From JAJYVT01 sp035534455 (GTDB lineage: Bacteria; Actinomycetota; Acidimicrobiia; Acidimicrobiales; RAAP-2): 59,081 bases of DNA. Position 1 is the stretch's first letter, and the number at the start of each line of letters is the position of its first letter. Both the position numbers and the translations under genes were made by a program. Of the stretch, positions 1 through 7,865 are shown piece after piece. The notes under the pieces were generated by a model. The model was not told the DNA's origin and did not search any database. It saw only the letters and a program-made list of their open reading frames with translations. The stretch covers positions 1 to 59,081 of the forward strand of contig DATLRV010000023.1 of the NCBI GenBank assembly GCA_035534455.1, in the 5' to 3' direction.

Positions 1-1
1 C

Positions 2-502
2 GGGGCGAAGGGCCGTGCCGCGTCGGCGGCCGTTCGTCGTCGGAAGGCTGCTCACGCCGTCGTGCAGGCACAGGCGGTCAACGACGCACACCGCCTGGCG
101 CAGCCGATCCGGCGGCCGACAACGCCGAACCCCGCCCGAGCAGCGACCCTCTTCGCCACCTGCGTCGACTGCGGGGGACCGCTCACGCGGTCTCGATACG
201 TCCGCTGCCCGTCCTGCTGGGAGAGGCAGCCCGGTCAGTCCCGCGAAACGCGGCGCCGCCGGGGACGGTCGATCGCCATGGCCCGATCCGAGCTGGAGCG
301 CTGGAAGGCCGAGCACCCGCATGCCAACGCAGATCCGGCGGCGTTCGAAGCCATCCGGGTCAAGCTGGCTACTGTCCAGCTCCCGGCCATCGTGGCGGCG
401 TGCGGCGTGAGCAAGGCCACCGCATCGGCGTGGCGAGCGGGGCGTTATGTGCCACCGCTGCGGCATTGGCAAGCGTTGGCGGAGTTGGCGAACGTTCAAT
501 GA
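2..502 (+). CDS. C-terminal part of a Cas1-like zinc-ribbon/HTH protein (5' end outside window)
   Basis: The reading frame is open from the first bases of the window, so the true start lies upstream. Seen: a CxxC...CxxC zinc-ribbon-like element (CVDCGGPL then CPSCW), a basic RRRRGR stretch, then a C-terminal helix-turn-helix-like segment (LPAIVAACGVSKATASAWR) ending in PPLRHWQALAEL. From memory, this order matches the C-terminal extension on many actinobacterial Cas1 proteins, the integrases of CRISPR adaptation. The catalytic Cas1 core would be outside the window, so function is not shown here. It could also be another mobile-element protein with the same tail. No CRISPR array is visible downstream. 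Confidence 0.45.
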   Translation, partial: GAKGRAASAAVRRRKAAHAVVQAQAVNDAHRLAQPIRRPTTPNPARAATLFATCVDCGGPLTRSRYVRCPSCWERQPGQSRETRRRRGRSIAMARSELERWKAEHPHANADPAAFEAIRVKLATVQLPAIVAACGVSKATASAWRAGRYVPPLRHWQALAELANVQ

Positions 503-634
503 CGGATCCGAACGGACGGACTCCGGACGCGCGACCTCCCCCGTCTTGCTGAACTCGCCTCTGTGCTTGGCTACGTTGTCGAATAGGTGGATCAGTAAGC
601 GGAGCACGGGCTTCTGAGTCATAGACTCCTCGCG

Positions 635-1768
635 ATGAGCGAGCCCCCTCGCGGCGATGGTGATGATGCCCCACACGACCGAAAGCCAGCGGAATCAACG
701 CGCCAATCTGACAAAGTCGTCGCTCAATCCTTCGCCAGGATAGATCAACTAGCACCGATATTGAATCTGAGCGAGGAGTACGTTCGGCGCCTCAACGACC
801 AGTTGTCCGACATCCGCGATCACATCGGCCGTCAGGTGTCGTTTCGACTCCCATCGGGACTGTTCGCCGGAATTGAGGATGCTGCCCGCTCCTTTGTTAC
901 CGTGCACCGGCTGGCTGGACTGAGCCGCATGACTCTCGGCGACTCAATGCTTACTGGCGAGCTTGCAGCCCAGTCGGCGTTGCGTCAAGTCCTCGGGCTC
1001 GATCGACTCATCGGGGCGTTCAATCTCCAAGCCACCGCCGAAGCCAACCTCAACGCGGTTCTGGCTGTGGGGCGATTGGCCGAGAATCACACCGCCATCC
1101 TCAGTCGTCTGGCGCCTTCCGTGGCCATCGCACGCTCCATCGTCTGGGCAACGCGCGCATGGGACGATGTTCTCCGGGCGCCGCCACAATCCCAGAGCTA
1201 CCTCCCTCGCATCGAAGTTGCGGGGCGAACGACCGGATGGGCAGTCGAGGCGGGAATAGCACTTACGGAAACTGATCCTCAAGAGGTTGTTCGGGTACAG
1301 GCGGAAGCCTCAGCTGCATTAGGCCCCGGCAACGCAAGCGCCGAACTTCGGGTGCGGTTGCATGGCATACACCCATCTCTCAGCAAGAAGCTCGATGGAG
1401 CGTGGGAACGAATCAACAACGGGGGGACCGATGCTGCTTCTCAAGCCGCCAACAGTCTCATGGAGGCAGTGGATTGGACGCTCCGTCAGCTAGCTCCTGA
1501 TGGCGATGTGCTCGCTTGGCACACCGAATCACGTCGGCCAGGTTCAGAGTTGAGCGAAGGGAGACCTACTCGGACGTTGCGCATTCGCTTTGCCGTACGT
1601 GACCGTCCTGAGAAGCGGGAAGCGATTGAGCTGTACTTAAGATCTGCAGAGGGTCTCGTCAAGGCATTACAAGGGATCAAGCACGGGTTGGAGCCAAGGG
1701 CGCGCTCGGCGTTGGTACCGGTCGCAATGACCGTGGAAGGCCTACTGGACTTCATCCTTCTTGATTGA
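635..1768 (+). CDS. Uncharacterised protein, C-terminal domain resembling predicted pPIWI-associated nuclease
   Basis: A 377-residue soluble protein with no signal peptide or membrane segment. The N-terminal two thirds are helical and unrecognised. From about residue 245 the pattern HPSLSKKLDGAWERI, then AANSLMEAVDWTLRQLAPD, then GRPTRTLRIRF, resembles the family described as predicted pPIWI-associating nucleases, found in bacterial conflict loci. An RLHGIH stretch fits R-x4-H of HEPN RNases, but this may be chance. The gene is clearly AT-richer than its neighbours and has three TTA Leu codons (1319, 1637, 1667), which are very rare elsewhere in the window. These point to horizontal acquisition and a possible defence role. 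No function is demonstrated. Confidence 0.45.
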   Translation: MSEPPRGDGDDAPHDRKPAESTRQSDKVVAQSFARIDQLAPILNLSEEYVRRLNDQLSDIRDHIGRQVSFRLPSGLFAGIEDAARSFVTVHRLAGLSRMTLGDSMLTGELAAQSALRQVLGLDRLIGAFNLQATAEANLNAVLAVGRLAENHTAILSRLAPSVAIARSIVWATRAWDDVLRAPPQSQSYLPRIEVAGRTTGWAVEAGIALTETDPQEVVRVQAEASAALGPGNASAELRVRLHGIHPSLSKKLDGAWERINNGGTDAASQAANSLMEAVDWTLRQLAPDGDVLAWHTESRRPGSELSEGRPTRTLRIRFAVRDRPEKREAIELYLRSAEGLVKALQGIKHGLEPRARSALVPVAMTVEGLLDFILLD

Positions 1769-1803
1769 CACATCAAGTGGTGCCGGGGGGGCCTACCCCC
1801 CCC
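1760..1803 (+). terminator. Two hairpins at the end of the accessory gene
   Basis: The first hairpin is CTTGAT / ATCAAG (1760-1777), whose loop contains the TGA stop codon. The second is a run of seven G and seven C around a CCTA loop (1785-1802). No T-tract follows. It is a plausible but unproven end to the + strand transcript before the tRNA on the other strand. Confidence 0.4.
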
Positions 1804-1903
1804 GTTCCCGGTGGCCCCCGGTCGCCTCCCCGGGTTGCCCCGTTCGCCCGCGGCGGTTTCGTGGCCGTGCGCGTCCGCGCTCCTTGCCTTCTCGTGACAA
1901 GTG

Positions 1904-1980
1904 TGGTGGGGACGGAGGGAGTCGAACCCTCACTGGAGGCGGTTTAAGCGCCCTGCCTCTGCCGGTTGGGCTACGTCCCC
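1904..1980 (-). tRNA. tRNA with UAA anticodon (Leu UUA decoder), short variable loop, CCA encoded
   Basis: The minus strand folds as a complete cloverleaf. The acceptor is GGGGACG/CGTCCCC with discriminator A, followed by an encoded CCA at 1904-1906. The D-arm is GCCC...AGGC, the anticodon stem GGGCG/CGCCT with loop CTTAAAC, and the T-arm GAGGG TTCGACT CCCTC. The anticodon reads TAA, which decodes UUA (Leu). The variable loop is only five bases (CCAGT), whereas bacterial tRNA-Leu normally carries a long variable arm. The D-stem has one mismatch (C13-A22) and the anticodon stem one G-U pair, both tolerable. The 3' end faces the accessory genes at 1-1768, the usual geometry for an integrase attachment site. 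Confidence 0.85.
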
Positions 1981-2220
1981 CCGCCCAGTCTTGCGCCGCC
2001 GCGCCAAGTCCGCGGCGAGGTCCGCGGCAAGCCCGGTCCTGCACACTGCCCGCACGCCTCTCACGGCGAGGTCTTCTGGTGGACCGGCCGGGACGTCAGG
2101 TACCCCCTTCCCGCCGCGTCCCGGCTGGTCCGCCGGAGCCGACGACCAGAGCGACCGGCTCGGTCGCCCGCCGTGGGCCGGCCGTCACAGGGCACGCCCG
2201 TTGCCCGACGGTTCGGCTCC

Positions 2221-3048
2221 ATGACCGGTGCATCGACGCAGAGAACCGAGCCCCCGCAGCTTCCCGAGGTCGTGGTGCGCGTCCTCGGGCCCGTGGAGGT
2301 GATCGGGGCGGCACGGCCGTTCCGACGGGCGTGGGGTGCAGACCTTCTCGCGTATCTCGCGCTGCATCCGTCGGGTGCGAGTGCGGACGCGTGGGTCACG
2401 GCCCTGTGGCCCGAGCGGTGTCCGCCCGAAGCGACGCGGTTCTCCACCGTCTCCGACGCCCGCCGGGCGCTCGGACGGTCCTCCTCCGGGTCCGATCACC
2501 TCCCGCGCTCGGTGGGCCGGCTCCGCCTCGGTCCGAGCGTCACGACCGACTGGGAGCAGTTCCGCTCGCTGGCGGCGGTGCGCGGTGCCGGAGCGCCCGA
2601 CGCATGGGCGGCGGCGCTCGAGCTCGTACGGGGCCCGCCGCTCGGGGGGTTGCGCTCGCTGGACTGGGCGATCCTCGAGGGGGTGGTCGCCGAGATGGAA
2701 GCCGCGATCGTGCAGCTGTCGATCGACCTCGCCGAGCACCACCTGGCGAGAGCCGACGGGCGGGCAGCGGAACGGGCGCTGCGGCGCGGCCTCCTCGTGA
2801 CGCCGTACGACGAGCGGCTCTACCGGCTGCTCTTCGTCGCCGCAGATCGCCAGGGCAATCCCGCTGGCGTCGAGGCCGCGATGAGCGAGCTCGTGGGGCT
2901 CGTGTCCGGCGAGCGGATCCGCGGCGCCGGCGCCCCGCTCGGGCCCGTCGACCCCGGGGGTTGGGTGCACCCCGAGACGGTGGCGGTCTACCGATCCGTG
3001 AGTCGCCGCCTGCGCCATGCCCAGGGGATTCGTCGACGCCGCTCCTGA
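2221..3048 (+). CDS. AfsR/SARP-like regulator with winged helix and BTAD domain
   Basis: A 275-residue protein. Residues about 17-90 look like an OmpR-type winged helix (VVRVLGPVEVIG, then LLAYLALHP and WPERCPPEATRFSTVSDARRAL). Residues about 110-240 form a helical bacterial transcriptional activation (BTAD) domain, ending in ALRRGLLVTPYDERLYRLLF. There is no ATPase or TPR extension, so it is a short SARP-type architecture. The ATG at 2221 is chosen because the homologous region starts soon after; in-frame codons upstream run toward the tRNA and look non-coding. It precedes the envelope glycan locus on the same strand and could regulate it, but a target is not shown. Confidence 0.75.
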   Translation: MTGASTQRTEPPQLPEVVVRVLGPVEVIGAARPFRRAWGADLLAYLALHPSGASADAWVTALWPERCPPEATRFSTVSDARRALGRSSSGSDHLPRSVGRLRLGPSVTTDWEQFRSLAAVRGAGAPDAWAAALELVRGPPLGGLRSLDWAILEGVVAEMEAAIVQLSIDLAEHHLARADGRAAERALRRGLLVTPYDERLYRLLFVAADRQGNPAGVEAAMSELVGLVSGERIRGAGAPLGPVDPGGWVHPETVAVYRSVSRRLRHAQGIRRRRS

Positions 3049-3143
3049 CGATGCGTCCACGGCGTCTTCGCAGCTCGGGAGGCGTGACGAGCCGAGAGGC
3101 CCGCGGGGGTGGGGCGCGGGGCTGTTGCTAATGTCTCTGCGCC

Positions 3144-4034
3144 ATGCCGAGGAGTTCGACGGGAAGATGGGTCGCGCGTGCGGGTGCCACCGGCGGTGGC
3201 CGCACCTATCGAGGCCAGATGCCGGTCAACTGGTATGCCGCGCTCATCTTCCTCGTGATCGCCGGCCTCGCTTCGATCGTGATCGCCCGCATCGACTACC
3301 GGCACGGCCCGGTCACGAACACCACGCCGCCCCTCAAGGGCGGCTCGCCGTGGTTCGCCGCGGTCACCTTCGACGTCTGCGGCACGCAGCGGGCGCCGCT
3401 GCCTTCCAACGCGCTGGCCACGGCGACCCAGTCCTTCTTCACGACGGGCAACGGGGTGATCGCCATCTCGCCGAAGAAGACAAGTGACGCCGGGGACAAC
3501 GCGGTCTTCGGCAAGTTCGTCTCCTCGTACCACGGGCTCACCCTGACCTCGACCGAGCTCCAGCTCCCCGCGTCGACGGCATCGAAGACATCGACGTCAG
3601 GGAAGACGAGGTCATCGAAGACCTCGAAGAGCACCACCTACCGCAACGGGGACAAGTGCCCCGCGGGGACCAAGTACGCCGGCAAGAAGGGCGAGGTGAA
3701 GGTCACCTACTGGTCGAACGCCTTCTCCTCGTCGAAGAAGTCGTCGACCGTCCAGGGCAATCCGGGGACACTGCGCTTCACCAACGACCAGCTCATCACC
3801 GTCGGCTTCGTGCCTGCGGGGACGACGTTGCCCAAGCCCAACGGCGCGATCGTGACGGCGCTGTTGAACGCGTCCTCGACCACGACGACGCCCACGACCG
3901 CACCGTCGACCACCACGTCGGCGCCGTCGACCACGTCGACCACCACATCGAGCACGACGTCGACGACCGCACCGTCGGCCACGTCGACGACCGCACCGAG
4001 CTCGTCGACGACCAGCACGACGAAGGCGGGGTAG
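3144..4034 (+). CDS. Membrane-anchored protein with Ser/Thr-rich tail
   Basis: A 296-residue protein. A basic N-terminus (about 25 residues) is followed by one membrane segment (residues about 29-47, WYAALIFLVIAGLASIVIA), then an extracytoplasmic domain with two cysteines (VTFDVCGTQ, GDKCPAGT) that could form a disulfide. The last 55 residues are almost only Thr, Ser, Pro and Ala, like a wall-spanning or O-glycosylated linker. The fold is unrecognised. The stop lies 10 bases before the sugar pyrophosphorylase, so the two are probably co-transcribed and the protein may belong to envelope assembly. The repeat-like tail is encoded by degenerate ACC/TCG codon runs. Confidence 0.7.
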   Translation: MPRSSTGRWVARAGATGGGRTYRGQMPVNWYAALIFLVIAGLASIVIARIDYRHGPVTNTTPPLKGGSPWFAAVTFDVCGTQRAPLPSNALATATQSFFTTGNGVIAISPKKTSDAGDNAVFGKFVSSYHGLTLTSTELQLPASTASKTSTSGKTRSSKTSKSTTYRNGDKCPAGTKYAGKKGEVKVTYWSNAFSSSKKSSTVQGNPGTLRFTNDQLITVGFVPAGTTLPKPNGAIVTALLNASSTTTTPTTAPSTTTSAPSTTSTTTSSTTSTTAPSATSTTAPSSSTTSTTKAG

Positions 4035-4044
4035 AGCCGCGCCG

Positions 4045-5127
4045 GTGAAGGCGGTCGTGCTCGTCGGGGGCGAGGGAACGCGCCTTCGCCCGCTCACGCT
4101 CTCGATCCCCAAGCAGATGCTCCCCATCGTCGAGCAGGCGATGCTCGAGCGGGTGCTCGGGCAGCTCGCCCGCTACGGCGTCGACGAAGCGGTGCTCTCT
4201 CTCGGCTACCTCCCCGACGCCTTCATGAAGGCCTACCCCGACGGGATGGCTGCCGGGGTGCGCCTCTCCTACGCAGTCGAGCCCGAGCCGCTCGACACTG
4301 CGGGCGCCATCCGGTTCGCGGCTCTCCAGCTCGGGGTCGAGGAGACGTTCGTGGTCGTGAACGGCGACGTGCTGACCGACATGGACCTCGGCGCGCTCCT
4401 GGCGTTCCATCGCGCGCAGGGCGCCGAGGGCACGATCTCGCTCCACCCGGTGGACGATCCATCGGCCTTCGGTGTGGTGCCCACCGACGAGAGCGGCCGG
4501 GTGCGTGCCTTCGTGGAGAAGCCGCGGCCGGGCGAGGCCCCGACGAACCTCATCAACGCGGGGACCTACGTGCTCGAGCCGTCCACCCTCGACCGGATCC
4601 CGGGCGGTCGCCGGGTCTCGATCGAACGGGAGACGTTTCCCGCCATGGTCACCGACGGCAGGCTCTTCGCGCTCGCCGACGCGGCGTACTGGCTCGACAC
4701 CGGGACGCCCGCCAGCTATCTCGGCGCGCACTGGGACCTCTTGGAAGGGCGTCGCCCCGGACCGCCGGCCCCCGGCGCCCGGACGGCGGGGACAGGCGTG
4801 TGGGTGCTCGGGGTCCCCGACGTCGAAGCTGGAGGCGAGGTCCGGGGCCCGGCGCTCCTCGGCGACGGCGCGCTCGTGCGAGCCGGCGCCGTGGTGGATC
4901 GGGCGGTCGTCGGGCACGACTGCATCGTCGGGCCGGGCGCCCGCATCGAGCGTTCGGTGCTCTTGCCGGGAGCCGTCGTCGACGTCGGCGCGACGGTGAC
5001 CGGCTCCATCGTCGGGCCGGGCGCGCAGGTCGGCGCCCGGAGCGAGGTGCGGCCGGTCTCCGTGCTCGGCGTGGGTGCGGTGGTCGATGCCGGCGCCGTG
5101 CTCACTGGGGAGCGCGTGCCGCCCTGA
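4045..5127 (+). CDS. manC: Nucleotide-sugar pyrophosphorylase, probably mannose-1-phosphate guanylyltransferase
   Basis: A 360-residue protein with a GTG start. The N-terminal nucleotidyltransferase domain begins with the signature VVLVGGEGTRLRPLT and IPKQMLPI. It has the metal/sugar motif VVNGDVLTD and the binding motifs FVEKP and LINAGTYV. The C-terminal third is a left-handed beta-helix of hexapeptide-like repeats (GPGARIERSVLLPGAVVDVGA). Such enzymes make NDP-sugars from sugar-1-phosphate and NTP. GDP-mannose is favoured because PMM, PGI/PMI and a GDP-deoxysugar enzyme are also in the window. Glucose-1-phosphate specificity cannot be excluded. The beta-helix C-terminus differs from the cupin-type ManC of proteobacteria. 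Confidence 0.85.
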   Translation: MKAVVLVGGEGTRLRPLTLSIPKQMLPIVEQAMLERVLGQLARYGVDEAVLSLGYLPDAFMKAYPDGMAAGVRLSYAVEPEPLDTAGAIRFAALQLGVEETFVVVNGDVLTDMDLGALLAFHRAQGAEGTISLHPVDDPSAFGVVPTDESGRVRAFVEKPRPGEAPTNLINAGTYVLEPSTLDRIPGGRRVSIERETFPAMVTDGRLFALADAAYWLDTGTPASYLGAHWDLLEGRRPGPPAPGARTAGTGVWVLGVPDVEAGGEVRGPALLGDGALVRAGAVVDRAVVGHDCIVGPGARIERSVLLPGAVVDVGATVTGSIVGPGAQVGARSEVRPVSVLGVGAVVDAGAVLTGERVPP

Positions 5128-5147
5128 GCGTGCAAGATGTGGGCGCC

Positions 5148-6116
5148 ATGCGGACGATGGTCACCGGAGGCGCCGGATTCATCGGGTCGGGCCTCGTCGA
5201 CAGGCTGCTGGCGGAGGGCCACGTGGTCGACGTGGTGGACGACCTGTCGAGTGGTTCGCTCACGAACCTGGCCGACGCGCGCGCGGCGGGTGGCCGGGCG
5301 CTCACCATCCACCAGCTCGACATCCGGCTGCCCGAGACCGCCGACCTGATCGTCCGCCGGCGGCCGGCGGTGATCTTCCATCTCGCCGCGCAGATCGACG
5401 TGCGGGAGTCGGTCGCCGACCCCCTGCACGACGCGGGCGTCAACGTCCTCGGCAGCCTGCGCGTGCTCGAAGGCGCGCGGGCGGCAGGCACGGACAGGGT
5501 GGTCTTCGCCGCGAGCGGCGGGACGCTCTACGGCGAGCCCGACCCGGTGGACCTGCCGGCTCGCGAGTCGCATCCGCATCGCCCCGTGTCGCCCTACGGG
5601 GTCAGCAAGAAGGTCGTCATCGACTACCTCTTCGCCTACCGGGAGCTGCACGCGCTGGAGTTCTCTGCGCTCGCGCTGGCCAACGTCTACGGCCCGCGCC
5701 AGGACCCGCACGGCGAGGCGGGGGTGGTCTCGATCTTCGCGGACGCGCTGGTGAGCGGCAGCCCCGTCACCGTGTACGGGGACGGTGAGCAGACCCGCGA
5801 CTACGTCTACGTCGACGACGTGGTGGACGCGTTCGCACGGGCCGCCACGCGTGGCGGCGGCCTCGTGATGAACGTCGGCACGGGGAAGGAGACGTCGGTC
5901 AACGAGCTCCTGCACACCATGGCGGCGGCCGCGGGCGTCGACGCGCAGGTCCACCGCGCCCCCGCGCGCCCCGGTGAGCTGCAGCGGAGCGCGCTCGACC
6001 CGACGCGCGCCGCGATCCACCTCGGATGGCGGCCGTGGACCACGCTCGAGGAGGGGAGCGCGGCGGTTCTCGAGGCAGCGAACCGGCGTGCCGGCACCTT
6101 GCGCGAGCGGCGCTGA
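5148..6116 (+). CDS. NAD-dependent epimerase/dehydratase (UDP-glucose 4-epimerase-like)
   Basis: A 322-residue extended short-chain dehydrogenase. The N-terminal Rossmann motif GGAGFIGSG binds NAD. VFHLAAQIDVRESV and the catalytic YxxxK (YGVSKK) are present, with the Ser/Thr of the triad in FAASGGTLYG. ANVYGPRQDPHGEAGVVSIF matches sugar-nucleotide epimerases. The ATG at 5148 is used; an in-frame GTG at 5130 is a possible alternative. It lies 20 bases after the pyrophosphorylase in the same operon and so probably converts one of its nucleotide-sugar products. The exact substrate (UDP-Glc/Gal or a GDP-sugar) is not decidable from sequence alone. Confidence 0.85.
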   Translation: MRTMVTGGAGFIGSGLVDRLLAEGHVVDVVDDLSSGSLTNLADARAAGGRALTIHQLDIRLPETADLIVRRRPAVIFHLAAQIDVRESVADPLHDAGVNVLGSLRVLEGARAAGTDRVVFAASGGTLYGEPDPVDLPARESHPHRPVSPYGVSKKVVIDYLFAYRELHALEFSALALANVYGPRQDPHGEAGVVSIFADALVSGSPVTVYGDGEQTRDYVYVDDVVDAFARAATRGGGLVMNVGTGKETSVNELLHTMAAAAGVDAQVHRAPARPGELQRSALDPTRAAIHLGWRPWTTLEEGSAAVLEAANRRAGTLRERR

Positions 6117-6145
6117 CGCCCGCTCGCGGGGAAGGCCCGGCGGGC

Positions 6146-6877
6146 TCAGCGGAACAGGTCCTCGGGCGTGCCCCGCACGATCTCCCCTTTGACGGACCCG
6201 TCGCGCAGCCAGGATGCGGGAACCCCCCGCACCACGGCGGCCGGGATCCCCCTGGCCTTCCCCATGACGAGCTCGGCCGCCGCGGCCAGCTCGTCGGCGA
6301 CGCAGACCTGGGTCGCGACCAGCTCTCGGCCGTTCGCGTCGAGCGTGCCGCGCAGGTCGAGCACCGCCGCCACCCCCGCGACGCCGATGGCGACGTCGGT
6401 GACCCCCTGGCGCCACGGGCGCCCGAACGTGTCGGAGATCACCACGCCGACATCCACGGAGAGCCGGCGGCGGAGGCTGGCGCGGATCCGCCGCGCCGAG
6501 CGGTCCGGGTCGACAGGAAGGAGCGCCGCCCACCCGTCGTCGACGTTGGACAGGTCCACCCCCGCGTTGGCGCAGACGAACCCGTGCGCCGTCTCGGTGA
6601 TGAGGAGGTCGCCGCGCCTTCGGAGCACGCGCACCGACTCTGACTCGACGACCGCGCGCTTGGCGTCCGGGTCGTCGTGGTCGACCCGGACGAGCCTGCC
6701 CTCGGCCTTCGAGACGATCTTCTGGGTGACGACCACGACGTCGGTCGCTTCGAGAACGGGTGCCTCCGGGGGGCCGAGTGCGTCGGCGAGCAGCGCGCCG
6801 ACGTCGTCGCCGGGGCGCACCTCGCCCACACCGAGGATCCCGTAGGCGCGCAGTGCGCCCCTCTCATCGAGCGGCAT
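6146..6877 (-). CDS. cofE: Coenzyme F420-0:L-glutamate ligase
   Basis: A 243-residue protein. CofE adds L-glutamates to F420-0 using GTP. Family motifs seen are ATDVVVVTQKIVSKAEGR near the N-terminus, HGFVCANAGVDLSNV in the middle, and SDTFGRPWRQGVTDVAIG. In mycobacteria and many actinobacteria this domain is fused to a C-terminal nitroreductase-like domain (FbiB) that completes F420 maturation. Here the protein stops after the ligase domain, as in archaeal CofE. Its ATG overlaps the cofD stop by 14 bases, so the two are translationally coupled. A separate FbiB-C-like reductase would have to lie outside the window. Confidence 0.92.
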   Translation of the reverse strand: MPLDERGALRAYGILGVGEVRPGDDVGALLADALGPPEAPVLEATDVVVVTQKIVSKAEGRLVRVDHDDPDAKRAVVESESVRVLRRRGDLLITETAHGFVCANAGVDLSNVDDGWAALLPVDPDRSARRIRASLRRRLSVDVGVVISDTFGRPWRQGVTDVAIGVAGVAAVLDLRGTLDANGRELVATQVCVADELAAAAELVMGKARGIPAAVVRGVPASWLRDGSVKGEIVRGTPEDLFR

Positions 6878-7808
6878 CGAGCACCACGGTCGAGAGCGCG
6901 GCCGCGACGTCGGGGCTCGTCATGATCGTCGGCGCGACCACGCAGCGCATGCCCTCAGCCTCCACCGCGCCGCGTAAGTGCGCGTCCTTCTCGTCGATCA
7001 CGAGGGTCCCGGCCCACGGTGCGTGAAGGCGCGCGACGCCGACCACCGAGGACTCGTGGCCGAGCTCGGTCAGGAGCCGGTCGGCTGGGCCCTTGAGCGC
7101 CGCACCCGCGACGATGGGGGACACGGCGACCACCTGCTCTCGACGCGCGATCAGGGCGTCGCGAACGCCGGGCACGGCGAGAAGCGGTCCGATGGACACG
7201 AGCGGGTTGGAGGGGCACGCCACGACGACGCCGGCCTCGCGGATCGCTTCGAGGACCCCCGGTGCAGGTCGGGCGGCCGGCGCACCGTCGAAGCGGACGG
7301 CTCGCACCGCGACGTCGTGCCGGAGCCCGACGAAGTAGTGCTGGAACGACACCTCGGTCCCCGGCGCAAGTTGCCCGTCCCCGGCGAGGACGAGGTGGGT
7401 GCGAACGGGGTCGTCGGACATCGGCAGGATCCGGACGTGAAGGCCACGCGCACGGGCGAGCTCTGCGGTGACCTGGTGCAGCGGCGCACCCTCGGCGAGC
7501 CGCTGCGTGCGGTAGAGGTGGGTCGCGAGGTCGCGGTCCCCGAGGCGGAACCAGGTCTGGCCGCCGAGGCGGTCGAGCTCCGTCATCACCGTCCAGCTCT
7601 CTGTGGTGACGCCCCAGCCGGTCGTGCGGTTGTCGAGACCGGCCAGCGTGTAGACGATCGTGTCGACGTCCGGGCTGATGTGCAGCCCGTGGAGGACCAT
7701 GTCGTCCCCGGTGTTGACGACGACGGTGACGTCGCCGGGGGCGACCACGGTGACGAGGCCGCGCAAGAGGCGCGCGGCACCGACACCTCCAGCCAGGGCG
7801 ACCAGCAC
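6864..7808 (-). CDS. cofD: 2-phospho-L-lactate (or phosphoenolpyruvate) transferase of F420 synthesis
   Basis: A 314-residue protein starting at GTG (7806-7808, protein begins VLVALAGGVGAARLLRG). CofD/FbiA joins the lactyl or enolpyruvyl moiety to the deazaflavin Fo. Motifs seen: the glycine-rich LAGGVGAARLLRGL, VVNTGDD with the metal-binding aspartates, VDTIVYTLAGL, WFRLGDRDLATHLYR, and CPSNPLVSIGP. Length is typical. It is the first gene of the cofD-cofE pair and diverges from the serine hydrolase at 7866 across a 57-bp gap that must hold both promoters. Fo synthase (FbiC) and CofC are not in this window. Confidence 0.93.
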   Translation of the reverse strand: MLVALAGGVGAARLLRGLVTVVAPGDVTVVVNTGDDMVLHGLHISPDVDTIVYTLAGLDNRTTGWGVTTESWTVMTELDRLGGQTWFRLGDRDLATHLYRTQRLAEGAPLHQVTAELARARGLHVRILPMSDDPVRTHLVLAGDGQLAPGTEVSFQHYFVGLRHDVAVRAVRFDGAPAARPAPGVLEAIREAGVVVACPSNPLVSIGPLLAVPGVRDALIARREQVVAVSPIVAGAALKGPADRLLTELGHESSVVGVARLHAPWAGTLVIDEKDAHLRGAVEAEGMRCVVAPTIMTSPDVAAALSTVVLDAAR

Positions 7809-7865
7809 CGCGCCATGGTAGGGGGAGCCGCTCCTGGCGGGCCCGACGGTACGCTCGCTTCTCCT

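Noticed and set aside
1..502. Complete small HTH regulator starting at 62
   Set aside because: The frame is open before position 62 to the window edge and the domain order suggests a C-terminal tail of a longer protein.
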